Source of the DNA: an uncultured Afifella sp.
Lineage (GTDB): Bacteria > Pseudomonadota > Alphaproteobacteria > Rhizobiales > Afifellaceae
Direction: 5' to 3'
Assembly: GCA_947259045.1 (NCBI GenBank)
Contig: CAMYKZ010000004.1
Span: 1 to 64,000, forward strand
DNA: 64,000 nt
In this document: piece after piece, positions 1 to 8,120 of the stretch
Layout of the letters: every line of letters starts with the position of its first letter
Numbering within the stretch: position 1 is the first letter of the stretch
The notes under the pieces: model-generated
The model's database searches: none
Seen by the model: the letters and a program-made list of their open reading frames with translations, nothing else
What the model was told of the DNA's origin: nothing
Program-made: the position numbers and the translations under genes

Positions 1-701
1 TCCGCATTGCCTTCGAAGCCGGTGATCCGGCCGTCCTCGACATGGGCGAAAACCACATCGTCGAACAGCAGTTGGAACGGCTCGTAAAGTCGTGACCCGG
101 TGCCGATCAGCCAGCGCGACAGCGCCACGCGGCCGCGCATCGTGCCGGCCAGGACCGGCCGGTAGGTCAGCATCGGAAAGCGGTGCATCGCCACTTCGCC
201 GCCTTCATCGGGCGGCGGCAGGAACGTGCCGGCAATAACGGTGCCAAGCGGACAGGTCACCTGCCATATCTCCGCCGCATTGAAGGCTGCCTCCAGCAGG
301 CCCTTCAACCGGATCATTGCGACCTGGTCCAGTTCGGCGAACGGCGCGCGCAGATAATCGGCGTCAAGGGCATAACACATGGTCTTGCTGCCGCCGCCGG
401 CAATCCCCTGGAAGCGGACCTGATCGCCAAGCCTTGCCAGAAACACCGTATGGTCGGCGCGGCCGATCGCGGCCAGAATATCGTCGGGGAAATCCACCGG
501 ATCTTCCAGCACCGGCGCCTCGATCATGCGGACATCAAGACCCATTGCAGCGGCATGGCCGGCGATCAGACCCGGCGTCTCGGCACAGGCATAATTGTGC
601 GCCGGATCTTCCGTCACCAGCAGCAGGCTCTCCCCGGCTTTGGCCTGAACGCAGTTTTCCAGCAGGTTGCGGACACCGTTCACGGGATCAGTGGATCTCA
701 T
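1..701 (-). CDS. Aminopeptidase T/dihydroxypyridine dioxygenase-like metalloprotein (3' end outside window)
   Basis: A reading frame starts with ATG at 701 and stays open to the window edge, giving the first 233 residues (start MRSTDPVNGVRNLLENC). Its general layout and the stretch near FDDVVFAHVEDGRITGFEG resemble the C-terminal part of the leucyl aminopeptidase (aminopeptidase T)/2,5-dihydroxypyridine 5,6-dioxygenase superfamily, metal enzymes that act on peptides or open pyridine rings. The ATG overlaps the stop of the upstream RraA-type gene by 14 bases, so the two were made as one translationally coupled unit. The metal-binding C-terminus is not visible, so peptidase and dioxygenase cannot be told apart. 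Family placement is from memory of motif style. Confidence 0.6.
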   Translation of the reverse strand, partial: MRSTDPVNGVRNLLENCVQAKAGESLLLVTEDPAHNYACAETPGLIAGHAAAMGLDVRMIEAPVLEDPVDFPDDILAAIGRADHTVFLARLGDQVRFQGIAGGGSKTMCYALDADYLRAPFAELDQVAMIRLKGLLEAAFNAAEIWQVTCPLGTVIAGTFLPPPDEGGEVAMHRFPMLTYRPVLAGTMRGRVALSRWLIGTGSRLYEPFQLLFDDVVFAHVEDGRITGFEGNA

Positions 702-1312
702 CGCTTTGCGCAAACGCCTTGCGCAGTATGTCGGTGGAAAAGCCAGGCTTTCTGCAGGCATCCAGGATCACCGCTTCCTTGCGCACGATACGTGCAGCGG
801 CGGCAGAAATATCGCGCGCCACCTCGTGCGGAACGACCACCGCGCCATGCCGGTCGGCATGGATCAGATCGCCCGGTTTGACCTGCATGCCGGCAATGGA
901 GACGGGTACATCGATCGCCGTCAGGTCGGCCCAGACATGGGACGGCATGACGGACCCTGCGAGCGCGAAAAAACCGTCGGCCATTTCATTGATGTCGCGA
1001 ACCGAGCCGTCGGTGATGACGCCGAGGCAGCCGAGCGCCTTGTGGATGTTGCTCTGCACCTCGCCCCAGAAGGCGCCGATACCGGCGTCCGCGCCGTCGA
1101 TATCCTGGATCACCGAGATTGTCGGCGCCGGGCCGTTTTCGATCATTTCGTAGTACCGCAGCCGCAGCGCGCGCTTGTCTTTAGGCGTTGCGGTTCCCGG
1201 CTCGCGCGACTGGATCATCGCGGTGCAGGCAAATCCGACGATCGGCCCCCGGGCGGCGGCCGGACAGATCGAGGGCAGCAAGCGCTGCCAGGTCGTCTTT
1301 CGTAATCGTCAT
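688..1312 (-). pseudogene. RraA/4-hydroxy-4-methyl-2-oxoglutarate aldolase family gene, frameshifted and internally deleted
   Basis: RraA-fold proteins are class II aldolases or decarboxylases (HMG/CHA aldolase type) or RNase E inhibitors. A good ribosome site (GGAGGAAAC) precedes ATG at 1312, and the frame begins MTITKDDLAALAALDL, a typical family N-terminus. The rest of the family (PIVGFACTAMIQSREPGT, then IQDIDG and the signature GVITDGSVRDINEM) lies in a different frame, open from about 1281 to 688. Between LAALDL and PIVGF only a few codons remain where family members carry about 30 to 40 residues, so a deletion with frame change is inferred. The downstream open part could still start at TTG 1281 and give 197 residues, but it would lack the N-terminal part of the fold. 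A sequencing error alone would not explain the missing segment. Confidence 0.6.
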
Positions 1313-1534
1313 TGTTTCCTCCGGATCAATATCACTTTGCGCAGTCGCGGTTTTCTGTCTCAAGCCGCATTCGCGGCCCTCTATCTTAAAACCGCAGTTC
1401 GGTTCAGACGCCGGTTGCCAGCGGGTTTGCCTGCGGAAAGGTGGCGCTTCATGCCAGAATGGTAGATTGCGCAATGATCTGTTGCAATAATATCCGCCAT
1501 GGCCTCGGGTGGCAGCAGGAACGGATGGGTTGAA

Positions 1535-2500
1535 ATGACGACGGAAACCGCCGGGAATGAGACCGTGCACGGATATGGCGATCCGTGCCCGGTCGCCATG
1601 CGCGGGATCGTGCCCAGCCTCAACACACCCTTCGATGGCAACGGCCGGATCGACGAGGCTGCCGTTCGCCGGCTTGTGCACAAGACAATCGCAGCCGGAT
1701 GCCCGGGCGTGCTGGCGATCGCCGTCGCCGGCGAACAGGCAAGCCTGGAACCGGCGGAAAAAGACCGCATCGCCCGCATCGTGGCCGAGACGGCGGGTCG
1801 GCGGATCAAGGTGATCGTCAGTGTCACCTCGGCAAACGCAGACGCCAGCCGCAGGCTGTCGGCCATGGCGCGGGCGGCTGGAGCCGACGGCATTTGCTGC
1901 CAGGCGCCGGCCGGGTTGAGCGGGCAGCCTCTTTGCGATTATTTCGCCGGCGTCGCCGATGCCGGGCCGGAGCTGCTGATGATCCAGGACCTCGACTGGG
2001 GCGGCGGCGGGCTGGCGCTGGACGAGATTGCCCGCCTTTTCGACGACATCCCGCAGTTTCAATGCCTGAAAATCGAGACCGTGCCGGCGGGCCCGAAATA
2101 CAGCGAGGTGCTGCAAATGAGCGATGGGCGGCTGCATGTCAGCGGCGGATGGGCCGTCAGCCAGATGATCGACGCGCTTGACCGCAATGTCCACGCCTTC
2201 ATGCCGACGGGCCTCGACCCGGTCTATGTCGCGATCTACCGGGCCCACCGTTCAGGACAGCGCGAACAGGCCAGGCACTTGTTTGAGAAACTGCTGCCTG
2301 TTCTGGCGTTCGCCAACCAGCACATCGATGTCAGCATCCGCTTCTTCAAAATGCTGCGGCAGACCGAAGGCGTGTTTGCAACCGACCTCTGCCGCGATGC
2401 GGTTGCGCCGCTCGATCCGCTGCAGTTGGGAGAGGCTTTGCGGCTGGTGCAGTATGCGCTGGACCTGCAGACAGGGGCCGCCGGAAATCCGGCGGACTGA
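1535..2500 (+). CDS. DapA-superfamily (dihydrodipicolinate synthase/N-acetylneuraminate lyase) aldolase
   Basis: A 321-residue TIM-barrel lyase of the DapA superfamily, cytoplasmic, making or breaking a carbon-carbon bond next to a keto acid through a Schiff base. The family start VPSLNTPFDGNGRID and the predicted Schiff-base lysine in QFQCLKIETVPAGPKYS are visible. The canonical YNxP tyrosine region is replaced by MIQDLDWGG, so it is probably not true DHDPS but one of the side branches acting on sugar acids or related keto acids. ATG 1535 is preferred; ATG 1499 is in frame but adds an atypical tail. It is divergent from the broken RraA-type gene, and together they suggest a former keto-acid catabolic locus. 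The substrate is unknown. Confidence 0.8.
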   Translation: MTTETAGNETVHGYGDPCPVAMRGIVPSLNTPFDGNGRIDEAAVRRLVHKTIAAGCPGVLAIAVAGEQASLEPAEKDRIARIVAETAGRRIKVIVSVTSANADASRRLSAMARAAGADGICCQAPAGLSGQPLCDYFAGVADAGPELLMIQDLDWGGGGLALDEIARLFDDIPQFQCLKIETVPAGPKYSEVLQMSDGRLHVSGGWAVSQMIDALDRNVHAFMPTGLDPVYVAIYRAHRSGQREQARHLFEKLLPVLAFANQHIDVSIRFFKMLRQTEGVFATDLCRDAVAPLDPLQLGEALRLVQYALDLQTGAAGNPAD

Positions 2501-2632
2501 TCGCGACTTTTCCGGGCAGAAATCTTGTTAACACCGTCGAATCCGCCGATCCCGAAAAATAGTCGGATTTTTTTGAACCGTTTCGCCACTGCCTGCGTCC
2601 AATAGGCAGAAACCGAAATAAAGGGCGAAACA

Positions 2633-2761
2633 ATGCTGACAATCAATCACATGCTTACCGCGAGTATCCTGGTTCTTCTTGTCGCGTTTTCGCCAATGTC
2701 GGTTGGCATGTTTTACGGCGGCACGCAGGCGCCTTCGACGGTTGCTTTCATCGCGAACTGA
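2633..2761 (+). CDS. Small hydrophobic peptide, 42 residues (paralogue of the peptide at 16892)
   Basis: ATG 2633 follows AAGGGCG at a normal ribosome-site distance and runs 42 codons to TGA. The peptide has a hydrophobic segment (SILVLLVAFSPMSVG) followed by MFYGGTQAPSTVAF, so it looks like a membrane-embedded or exported mini-protein. A perfect hairpin (CTGCCT at 2589-2594 with AGGCAG at 2604-2609) lies just upstream, and a strong terminator follows at 2832, so it has its own transcription-unit layout. It aligns without gaps over most of its length with the 45-residue product at 16892-17029 (NxxL, then SP, YG, AP/GP and T positions match). Function is unknown. That an independent paralogue keeps the same design is the main argument that it is real. 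Confidence 0.6.
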   Translation: MLTINHMLTASILVLLVAFSPMSVGMFYGGTQAPSTVAFIAN

Positions 2762-2831
2762 GCCGACCGAACCGACGCCGAAGCCGGCGGCCCTCCAGGT
2801 CCTCCCCTCCAGATTTCACACGTCCAATCCC

Positions 2832-2857
2832 AGGCAGGCCTTGCGGGCCTGCCTTTT
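2832..2857 (+). terminator. Rho-independent terminator
   Basis: The arms AGGCAGGC and GCCTGCCT form a perfect 8-base-pair GC-rich stem around CTTGCGG, followed directly by a T run. It ends transcription of the small-peptide gene and insulates the TetR gene downstream. Confidence 0.85.
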
Positions 2858-2895
2858 TGCGCTCTTCTTTGCAAAGTGATTACGGCAGTAGTCAC

Positions 2896-2916
2896 AAATA
2901 ACAATTTATGTTATTT
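2896..2916. promoter_or_regulatory. Palindromic candidate operator for the adjacent TetR regulator
   Basis: AAATAACA and TGTTATTT form a perfect 8-base inverted repeat with a 5-base AT spacer, ending 7 bases before the TetR ATG at 2924. Position and symmetry fit a dimeric TetR repressor binding its own promoter. Binding itself is inference. Confidence 0.55.
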
Positions 2917-2923
2917 AATAAAA

Positions 2924-3526
2924 ATGCCCAGAACCGGTCTCCGGCCAGAGCAAATGCGCCTGGCGATCCTCGACGCCGCCGAAGTGCTGATCCGCCGGCA
3001 CGGTATCGACCGCACCCGTCTTGTCGATGTCGCCAAGTCGGTCGGCGTCAACCACGCCATGCTCTACCGCCACTTCGATGACAAGGCCGGCCTGATCGAT
3101 GCGGTATCGCAGCGCTGGCTGACACATTTGCACGACCGGCTCGCTCTGATCGTATCAGGCGAAGGACCGGCAACCAGCCGGCTGAAAGACTGGTTTCTCA
3201 CCCTGCACAGGTCCATGCGCGACAAATGCATCAGCGATCCGGAACTGTTCAACTGTTTCGCGCTGGCAACGCGGGACGGGCGCGCGTTTGCCGCAAGCCA
3301 CACCGCCGCCATCCGCTGGCAACTGGCAAAAATTGTCACGGCAGCCGTACAGGCCGGCGAGATCGATGACGGCGACCCGCTGGAGATCACGGTTCTGCTT
3401 TTTGAAGCCACATCCGGATTTCACCAGCCGGGCGCAGGGCTGGAAGCGGATGGCCGCGAACCGCTTCTGATTGCGCTGCTGGACATTCTGCTTGCCGGGC
3501 TTGGAAAGCCGGTCGTGACGCGTTAG
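2924..3526 (+). CDS. TetR/AcrR family transcriptional regulator
   Basis: A 200-residue one-component repressor. Residues 8 to 60 carry the TetR helix-turn-helix (AEVLIRRHGIDRTRLVDVAK, then VNHAMLYRHFDDKAGLID); the C-terminal half is the usual helical ligand-binding and dimer region. ATG 2924 (MPRTGLRPEQ) is chosen because an earlier in-frame start would place the perfect palindrome at 2896-2916 inside the coding region. It stands alone between a terminator and the convergent IclR gene, so its target beyond itself is not evident. The ligand is unknown. Confidence 0.85.
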   Translation: MPRTGLRPEQMRLAILDAAEVLIRRHGIDRTRLVDVAKSVGVNHAMLYRHFDDKAGLIDAVSQRWLTHLHDRLALIVSGEGPATSRLKDWFLTLHRSMRDKCISDPELFNCFALATRDGRAFAASHTAAIRWQLAKIVTAAVQAGEIDDGDPLEITVLLFEATSGFHQPGAGLEADGREPLLIALLDILLAGLGKPVVTR

Positions 3527-3541
3527 CCCGACCGCATTTGT

Positions 3542-4309
3542 CTAATCTTCAAATAAAAGCGCCTCAATCCGCGCAGCGGCGTCGAACAGCAGGTCGAGAT
3601 GCTGCATGGCTTCAGACAAGGCCATGCGCTGGGTTGGCGCATGAAAGGCAATCGCAGCATGGAAACGGCCGCCGGGATCGCGGATCGGCGCTGCCAGCGC
3701 AATCATTCCGGCCATGAACTCCTCATTGTCGACGGAATAACCGCGTTTGCGGATTTCGATGAGTTCACGCCGCAGATCGACCGGATCGGTTATGGTGTTG
3801 CGGGCATGGGCCTCCAGCGTCAGGACAGCGAGCATGGAGCTTAACTGCCGGTCAGGCAGGCTGGCCAGAAACATCTTGCCGCTTGCCGTGCAATGAAACG
3901 GCACATGGCTGCCGACGGGAAGCTGAATACGCAACGGCCATTGGGTTTCCACGCGGTCGATATAGAACATGCCCTCTTCTTCGGCGGCGACGAGATTGCA
4001 GGTCTCGCCGACGGAAGACGAAAGGGTCTGCAGAACCTTGCGCTGGGCGGCATGACTGCGCGATGCGGCCATCAGTCCCGATGAAATGGCCCGCAGCCGG
4101 CCTGTCGGCCGCAACCGGCGCGCATCCACATCGCGGATCAGAAACCCGGCTTCGATCAAAGTGGTGCAAAGACGGTGGATGGTCTGCTTCGGAAGGCCAA
4201 TTTCGGCATTGATCTCAGTCGGCGTCACAGGCCGGCCGGCCTTTGCCATGGCCTCGATAATCAGCAACATGCGCAGATTGGTCGGAATTCTCTCGTCACC
4301 GCTCAACAC
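3542..4309 (-). CDS. IclR family transcriptional regulator
   Basis: A 255-residue IclR-type regulator. The N-terminal winged helix (MLLIIEAMAKAGRPVTPTEI, then GLPKQTIHRLCTTLIEAGFL) covers roughly residues 10 to 75, and the GAF-like effector domain follows (GETCNLVAAEEEGMFYIDRV to the C-terminus). The start is GTG at 4309 behind a G-rich Shine-Dalgarno-like stretch. It is divergent from the GMC oxidoreductase/TRAP block at 4609, the usual layout for a local regulator of a catabolic operon, and inverted repeats lie in the shared intergenic region. The effector is probably the transported substrate or its oxidised product, which is inference. Confidence 0.88.
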   Translation of the reverse strand: MLSGDERIPTNLRMLLIIEAMAKAGRPVTPTEINAEIGLPKQTIHRLCTTLIEAGFLIRDVDARRLRPTGRLRAISSGLMAASRSHAAQRKVLQTLSSSVGETCNLVAAEEEGMFYIDRVETQWPLRIQLPVGSHVPFHCTASGKMFLASLPDRQLSSMLAVLTLEAHARNTITDPVDLRRELIEIRKRGYSVDNEEFMAGMIALAAPIRDPGGRFHAAIAFHAPTQRMALSEAMQHLDLLFDAAARIEALLFED

Positions 4310-4608
4310 CGTCCCCCCGTAAGTGTCACACTATGCTGTATAACCGTACCGGGAAATTTAGTCCCAGTTTTTTTACGAAATATCGCGCGATCCGGTAGGA
4401 TCAATCGCCGATGTGGCTGCAGCGAACCGTTTGAAAGTGGAGCAATGGCCATTCCGGCAGGACATCATCACAATACGATATGCGATTCTGTCGGAAACGT
4501 GCAAAACAGTCTCGGTTGCACCACGGCCTCATTCGTGTTTGTATACATGTAATGAGACAGAAAGTCTCAATTTATAATAAATTTGCCGGCTGGGGAGGAT
4601 AAACGGGC
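4310..4608. promoter_or_regulatory. Divergent control region between IclR and the GMC/TRAP operon
   Basis: This 299-base stretch without a gene is more AT-rich than its surroundings. It holds two symmetric sites: TGTATACA at 4540-4547 and TGAGAC-N5-GTCTCA at 4553-4569. Both lie within 70 bases upstream of the GMC start, so they are the likely IclR operators or promoter elements. A purine-rich ribosome site (GGGGAGGA) precedes TTG 4609. Confidence 0.5.
4553..4569. promoter_or_regulatory. Perfect inverted repeat TGAGAC-N5-GTCTCA, candidate IclR operator
   Basis: Two perfect 6-base arms are separated by 5 bases, 40 bases upstream of the GMC oxidoreductase start and opposite the IclR gene. Position suggests control of the + strand operon; it could also act as a small mRNA hairpin. 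Confidence 0.45.
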
Positions 4609-6195
4609 TTGGAATTCGACTATGTCATTGTCGGCGCCGGTTCGGCTGGCTGCGTTCTCGCCAATCGGCTGTCGGAAGACCCGTCCGTTCGCGTCGCCCT
4701 CCTGGAGGCCGGCGGCAGAGACTGGTATCCCTGGATCCATATTCCCGTCGGCTATTTCAAGACGATGCACAATCCGTCCTATGACTGGTGCCTGGAAACG
4801 GAACCGGACCCGGGCCTGAACGGACGTTCGATCCGCTGGCCTCGCGGCAAAGTGCTTGGCGGTTCAAGCTCAATCAACGGATTGCTCTACGTCCGCGGCC
4901 AGCCGCGCGATTATGATGTCTGGGCGCAGATGGGCAACAAAGGCTGGTCCTGGTCCGATGTCGAACCCTATTTCCGCCGGGCGGAAGGCAATGTCGACAT
5001 TGACGACGACGTGCTTGGCCGGGACGGCCCGCTGGCCGTCTCCGAACCCAGAATGGACAGCTCGGTCTGCAATGCCTGGGTGGAGGCCGCCGACAGGGCC
5101 GGATACCGGAAAAATCCGAATTACAACAGCGAGGACCAGGAGGGCGTCGGGCATTTTTTCCAGACGGCAAAGGGCGGATTGCGCTCTTCTTCGGCACGGG
5201 CGTTTCTGCGGCCGGCGCGCCGGCGCCGCAATCTGTCCGTGCTGACCCATCACCAGGTCCGCCGGATCGAAATTCAGGACGGACGGGCGACCGGTCTTGT
5301 GTGCAGCTATGGCGACGACGAACGCACGATCACGGCGCGGCGCGAGATCCTGCTCAGCGCCGGCGCCATCGGCTCGCCGCAGGCGCTAATGCTGTCGGGT
5401 ATCGGCCCGCCTGACCATCTTGCCGCGCTCGGCCTGGAAACCAAAGTTGCACTGCCGGGCGTCGGCGGCAATCTGCAGGACCATCTGCAGGCCCGGCCGA
5501 TCTTCAAATGCAAGAGCCCGACATTGAACAACCAGGTGAGTACGCTGGCCGGACGGATGCGCATTGCGCTGGAGTTTGCCCTCAGGCGGACAGGACCGAT
5601 GACCATGGCGGCCAGTCTCGGTGTCGGTTTCATCAAGACGCGTCCGGAAGTCGAAACGCCGGATATTCAGTTCCATGTCCAGCCCTTCTCAGCCGGTTCC
5701 GACATGCAGCCGCACCAATTTGCCGCCTTCACGGCTTCGGTCTGCCAGCTTCGACCGCAAAGCCGCGGCCGCTTGGGACTGAAATCGGCCGATCCGGCCG
5801 CGCCGCCGCGCATCGATCCGGGCTATCTTTCCAGCGAGATCGACTGCCAGACCATGGTTGAGGGCGTAAAAGTTGCGCGCAGGATCGCCGAATTCGAACC
5901 TCTGAAATCGGAAATCACCTCAGAATTCGCCCCCGGCGCAGATCTCGTCGATGACGATGACGTCCTCAACTGGGTGCGCGATACCGCGACGACGATCTAT
6001 CACCCGACCGGCACCTGCAAAATGGGCAACGATCCGGACGCCGTTGTCGACCAGCGGCTGCGGCTGCATGGCCTCGACGGCCTCAGGGTTGTCGATGCTT
6101 CTGTCATGCCGAACCTTGTTTCCGGCAATACCAATGGCCCGACGATCATGATCGCCGAAAAAGCCGCTGACATGATCCGGGAGGACGCCCGATGA
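4609..6195 (+). CDS. GMC family FAD-dependent oxidoreductase (choline/alcohol dehydrogenase type)
   Basis: A 528-residue flavoprotein that oxidises a primary or secondary alcohol. The ADP-binding motif [14 protein letters not shown] is at the N-terminus, [18 protein letters not shown] (GMC signature 1) near residue 85, and the C-terminal catalytic region reads [10 protein letters not shown] then [17 protein letters not shown]. The first motif carries the His and the second an Asn, the usual His/Asn pair. The start is TTG 4609 behind GGGGAGGA. The stop overlaps the TerC-like start by 4 bases. With the downstream TRAP transporter and dehydrogenases it probably oxidises an imported polyol or alcohol. 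Choline is less likely, since no betaine aldehyde dehydrogenase is adjacent. Confidence 0.9.
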   Translation: MEFDYVIVGAGSAGCVLANRLSEDPSVRVALLEAGGRDWYPWIHIPVGYFKTMHNPSYDWCLETEPDPGLNGRSIRWPRGKVLGGSSSINGLLYVRGQPRDYDVWAQMGNKGWSWSDVEPYFRRAEGNVDIDDDVLGRDGPLAVSEPRMDSSVCNAWVEAADRAGYRKNPNYNSEDQEGVGHFFQTAKGGLRSSSARAFLRPARRRRNLSVLTHHQVRRIEIQDGRATGLVCSYGDDERTITARREILLSAGAIGSPQALMLSGIGPPDHLAALGLETKVALPGVGGNLQDHLQARPIFKCKSPTLNNQVSTLAGRMRIALEFALRRTGPMTMAASLGVGFIKTRPEVETPDIQFHVQPFSAGSDMQPHQFAAFTASVCQLRPQSRGRLGLKSADPAAPPRIDPGYLSSEIDCQTMVEGVKVARRIAEFEPLKSEITSEFAPGADLVDDDDVLNWVRDTATTIYHPTGTCKMGNDPDAVVDQRLRLHGLDGLRVVDASVMPNLVSGNTNGPTIMIAEKAADMIREDAR

Positions 6196-6812
6196 ATTCC
6201 GACACCATGATTGACTTCATCCAGATCATCTTTGCCGATGTCGTTCTGTCCGGCGACAATGCACTGATCATCGGCATGGCGGCAGCCGGGCTTTCGCCTG
6301 AGTTCCGCCAGCGGGCGATTTTCATGGGCCTGGCGCTGGCCGCCGGACTGCGGATCGTCTTTGCGGCCCTTGCCTCCACCATGATGGGAATCCCCGGAAT
6401 TCTGTTTTTCGGCGGTCTGCTGCTGACATGGGTCTGCTGGCGGTTTTTCACCGAGCTGCGCAACAATGTTCCTGAATCCGCCGGACATGTGCTCGAAACA
6501 GCGGGTTATCAGGGGCCGCCGAGACGCCAGCTGATGTCGGCGCTGGTCACCATCACAATTGCCGACGTGTCGATGTCGATCGACAATGTCGTCGCTGTTG
6601 CAGCGATTGCGCGCGACAACACGGCTTTGCTGATATTCGGCCTCGGCCTGTCGATCGCCCTGATGGCTTTCTGCGCACAGATGGTCATGCGCCTGCTGAC
6701 CCGCTACCCTTGGATCTCTTATGTCGGCCTGGGCTTTCTCGTCTATCTGGCCGCCGACATGATGATCGACGGATGGCCGGATATCGCGCGTGCAACCGGT
6801 TTGATGGCATGA
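6192..6812 (+). CDS. TerC/YjbE family integral membrane protein
   Basis: A 206-residue membrane protein with about seven hydrophobic segments and the two TerC-type acidic motifs, [13 protein letters not shown] near residue 15 and [19 protein letters not shown] near residue 125. Such proteins are proposed metal (often Mn) exporters or assembly factors for exported metalloproteins. ATG 6192 overlaps the GMC stop (ATGA), so translation is coupled to an oxidoreductase gene, an unusual partner for TerC. The 164-base gap that follows separates it from the TRAP genes. Confidence 0.85.
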   Translation: MNSDTMIDFIQIIFADVVLSGDNALIIGMAAAGLSPEFRQRAIFMGLALAAGLRIVFAALASTMMGIPGILFFGGLLLTWVCWRFFTELRNNVPESAGHVLETAGYQGPPRRQLMSALVTITIADVSMSIDNVVAVAAIARDNTALLIFGLGLSIALMAFCAQMVMRLLTRYPWISYVGLGFLVYLAADMMIDGWPDIARATGLMA

Positions 6813-6976
6813 GCAACATTCAGACAAGGACCGACACTGTGCCGCATCTTGCAGGTAAGATCGGTCACAACGGGATCCTGGGAAACAAAGGTTCGGTTTT
6901 TCCCGGATAAACGGGCCGCAGGTCGTCACATCAAGCGGCTCGAAATGTAAGCAATGAAACAATGAGGGAGACTCAT

Positions 6977-8095
6977 ATGACCAACCTAGAATATCTGAAG
7001 CGGGGGGCCGCCGTTCTGGCGCTGGCCGCCAGCTTCGTGGCTGCACCGTTGCTGGCCCAGGCCAAGACGGTGATCCGTATCCAGTCGGTAATCCCGTCGA
7101 GCGCCGACGAAGTCACCATGCTGAACGATTTTGCCGACGACGTTCGGGAATTGACCGACGGCGAAGTATACTTCCAGGTTCTGCCTGCCGGCGCTGTTGT
7201 CGGCGTCGCCGAAACGCTTGATGCCGTCGACAAGGGCCTGATCGAGGCGGGCTTCGCCTGGACCCATTACTGGTCCGGCAAACATCCGGCCGCCATGCTG
7301 TTCGGTTCGCCGGTTGCCGGCGCCGGTGTCGGCATCGACAATATCGCCTTCGTCTCCTGGTTCATGTACGGCGGCGGCAAAGAGCTCTATGACGAGCTCT
7401 GGGACGAGATGGGCATGAATGTGAAGGGCTTCATGTTGCAGCCGGTTGGGCCGGAAGCGCTCGGCTGGTTCAAGGAGCCGATCGAGTCGATGGCGGATTT
7501 CCGAAAATACCGCTTCCGCACGCCTCCGGGCATACCCGGCCAGACCTACAAGGATATCGGCGTTGCATCGGTCTCCATGGGCGGCGGCGACATTCTGCCG
7601 GCGCTTGAAAAAGGCACCATCGACGCGGCCGAATGGTGCTGCCCGAAGCCGGATTCCGTATTCGGCTTCCAGAAGGTTCTGAAACATTATTATCTGCAGG
7701 GCCTGCACCAGGTGGTGGTCAATGCCGACATCTACATCAACAAGGATGTCTACAATTCATTGACACCACTGCAGCAGAAGGCGATCGAGGTTTCCGCCAA
7801 TGCATCGCTGATCAAGTCGCTGGCCTACCGGATCAATGAAAACGGCATCGCGCTGAAGGATCTGACGGAAAATCACGGCGTGATCCTGCACGACACACCG
7901 GCGGATTATTTCACCGAGTACATGAACGCCGCCAGGGCTTCGCTTGAAAAGAATGCGGCGGAAAACGCCTTCTTCAAGAAGGTCTGGGACAGCCAGAAGG
8001 CGTTTGCCGAAACGGCGGTTCCGTTCTGGGCCGGTGCGCAGACATCCAACGCGGCGCTCGGCCAGGCCTACGCCAAGCAGCTGAAGAAGCAATAA
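6977..8095 (+). CDS. TRAP transporter substrate-binding protein, DctP/TakP type
   Basis: A 372-residue periplasmic binding protein. A signal peptide is visible ([21 protein letters not shown], cleavage near residue 28). The DctP-fold body follows, with the family region [20 protein letters not shown] and [14 protein letters not shown], in which the conserved Arg that pairs with a carboxylate ligand sits near [11 protein letters not shown] 6977 is chosen over ATG 6962 because GGGAG lies just before it. It feeds the fused permease 25 bases downstream. Resemblance to the TakP group suggests a monocarboxylate or keto acid; that is inference. Confidence 0.9.
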   Translation: MTNLEYLKRGAAVLALAASFVAAPLLAQAKTVIRIQSVIPSSADEVTMLNDFADDVRELTDGEVYFQVLPAGAVVGVAETLDAVDKGLIEAGFAWTHYWSGKHPAAMLFGSPVAGAGVGIDNIAFVSWFMYGGGKELYDELWDEMGMNVKGFMLQPVGPEALGWFKEPIESMADFRKYRFRTPPGIPGQTYKDIGVASVSMGGGDILPALEKGTIDAAEWCCPKPDSVFGFQKVLKHYYLQGLHQVVVNADIYINKDVYNSLTPLQQKAIEVSANASLIKSLAYRINENGIALKDLTENHGVILHDTPADYFTEYMNAARASLEKNAAENAFFKKVWDSQKAFAETAVPFWAGAQTSNAALGQAYAKQLKKQ

Positions 8096-8120
8096 CCTGA
8101 ACTGACATTGCAGGGGCGGC

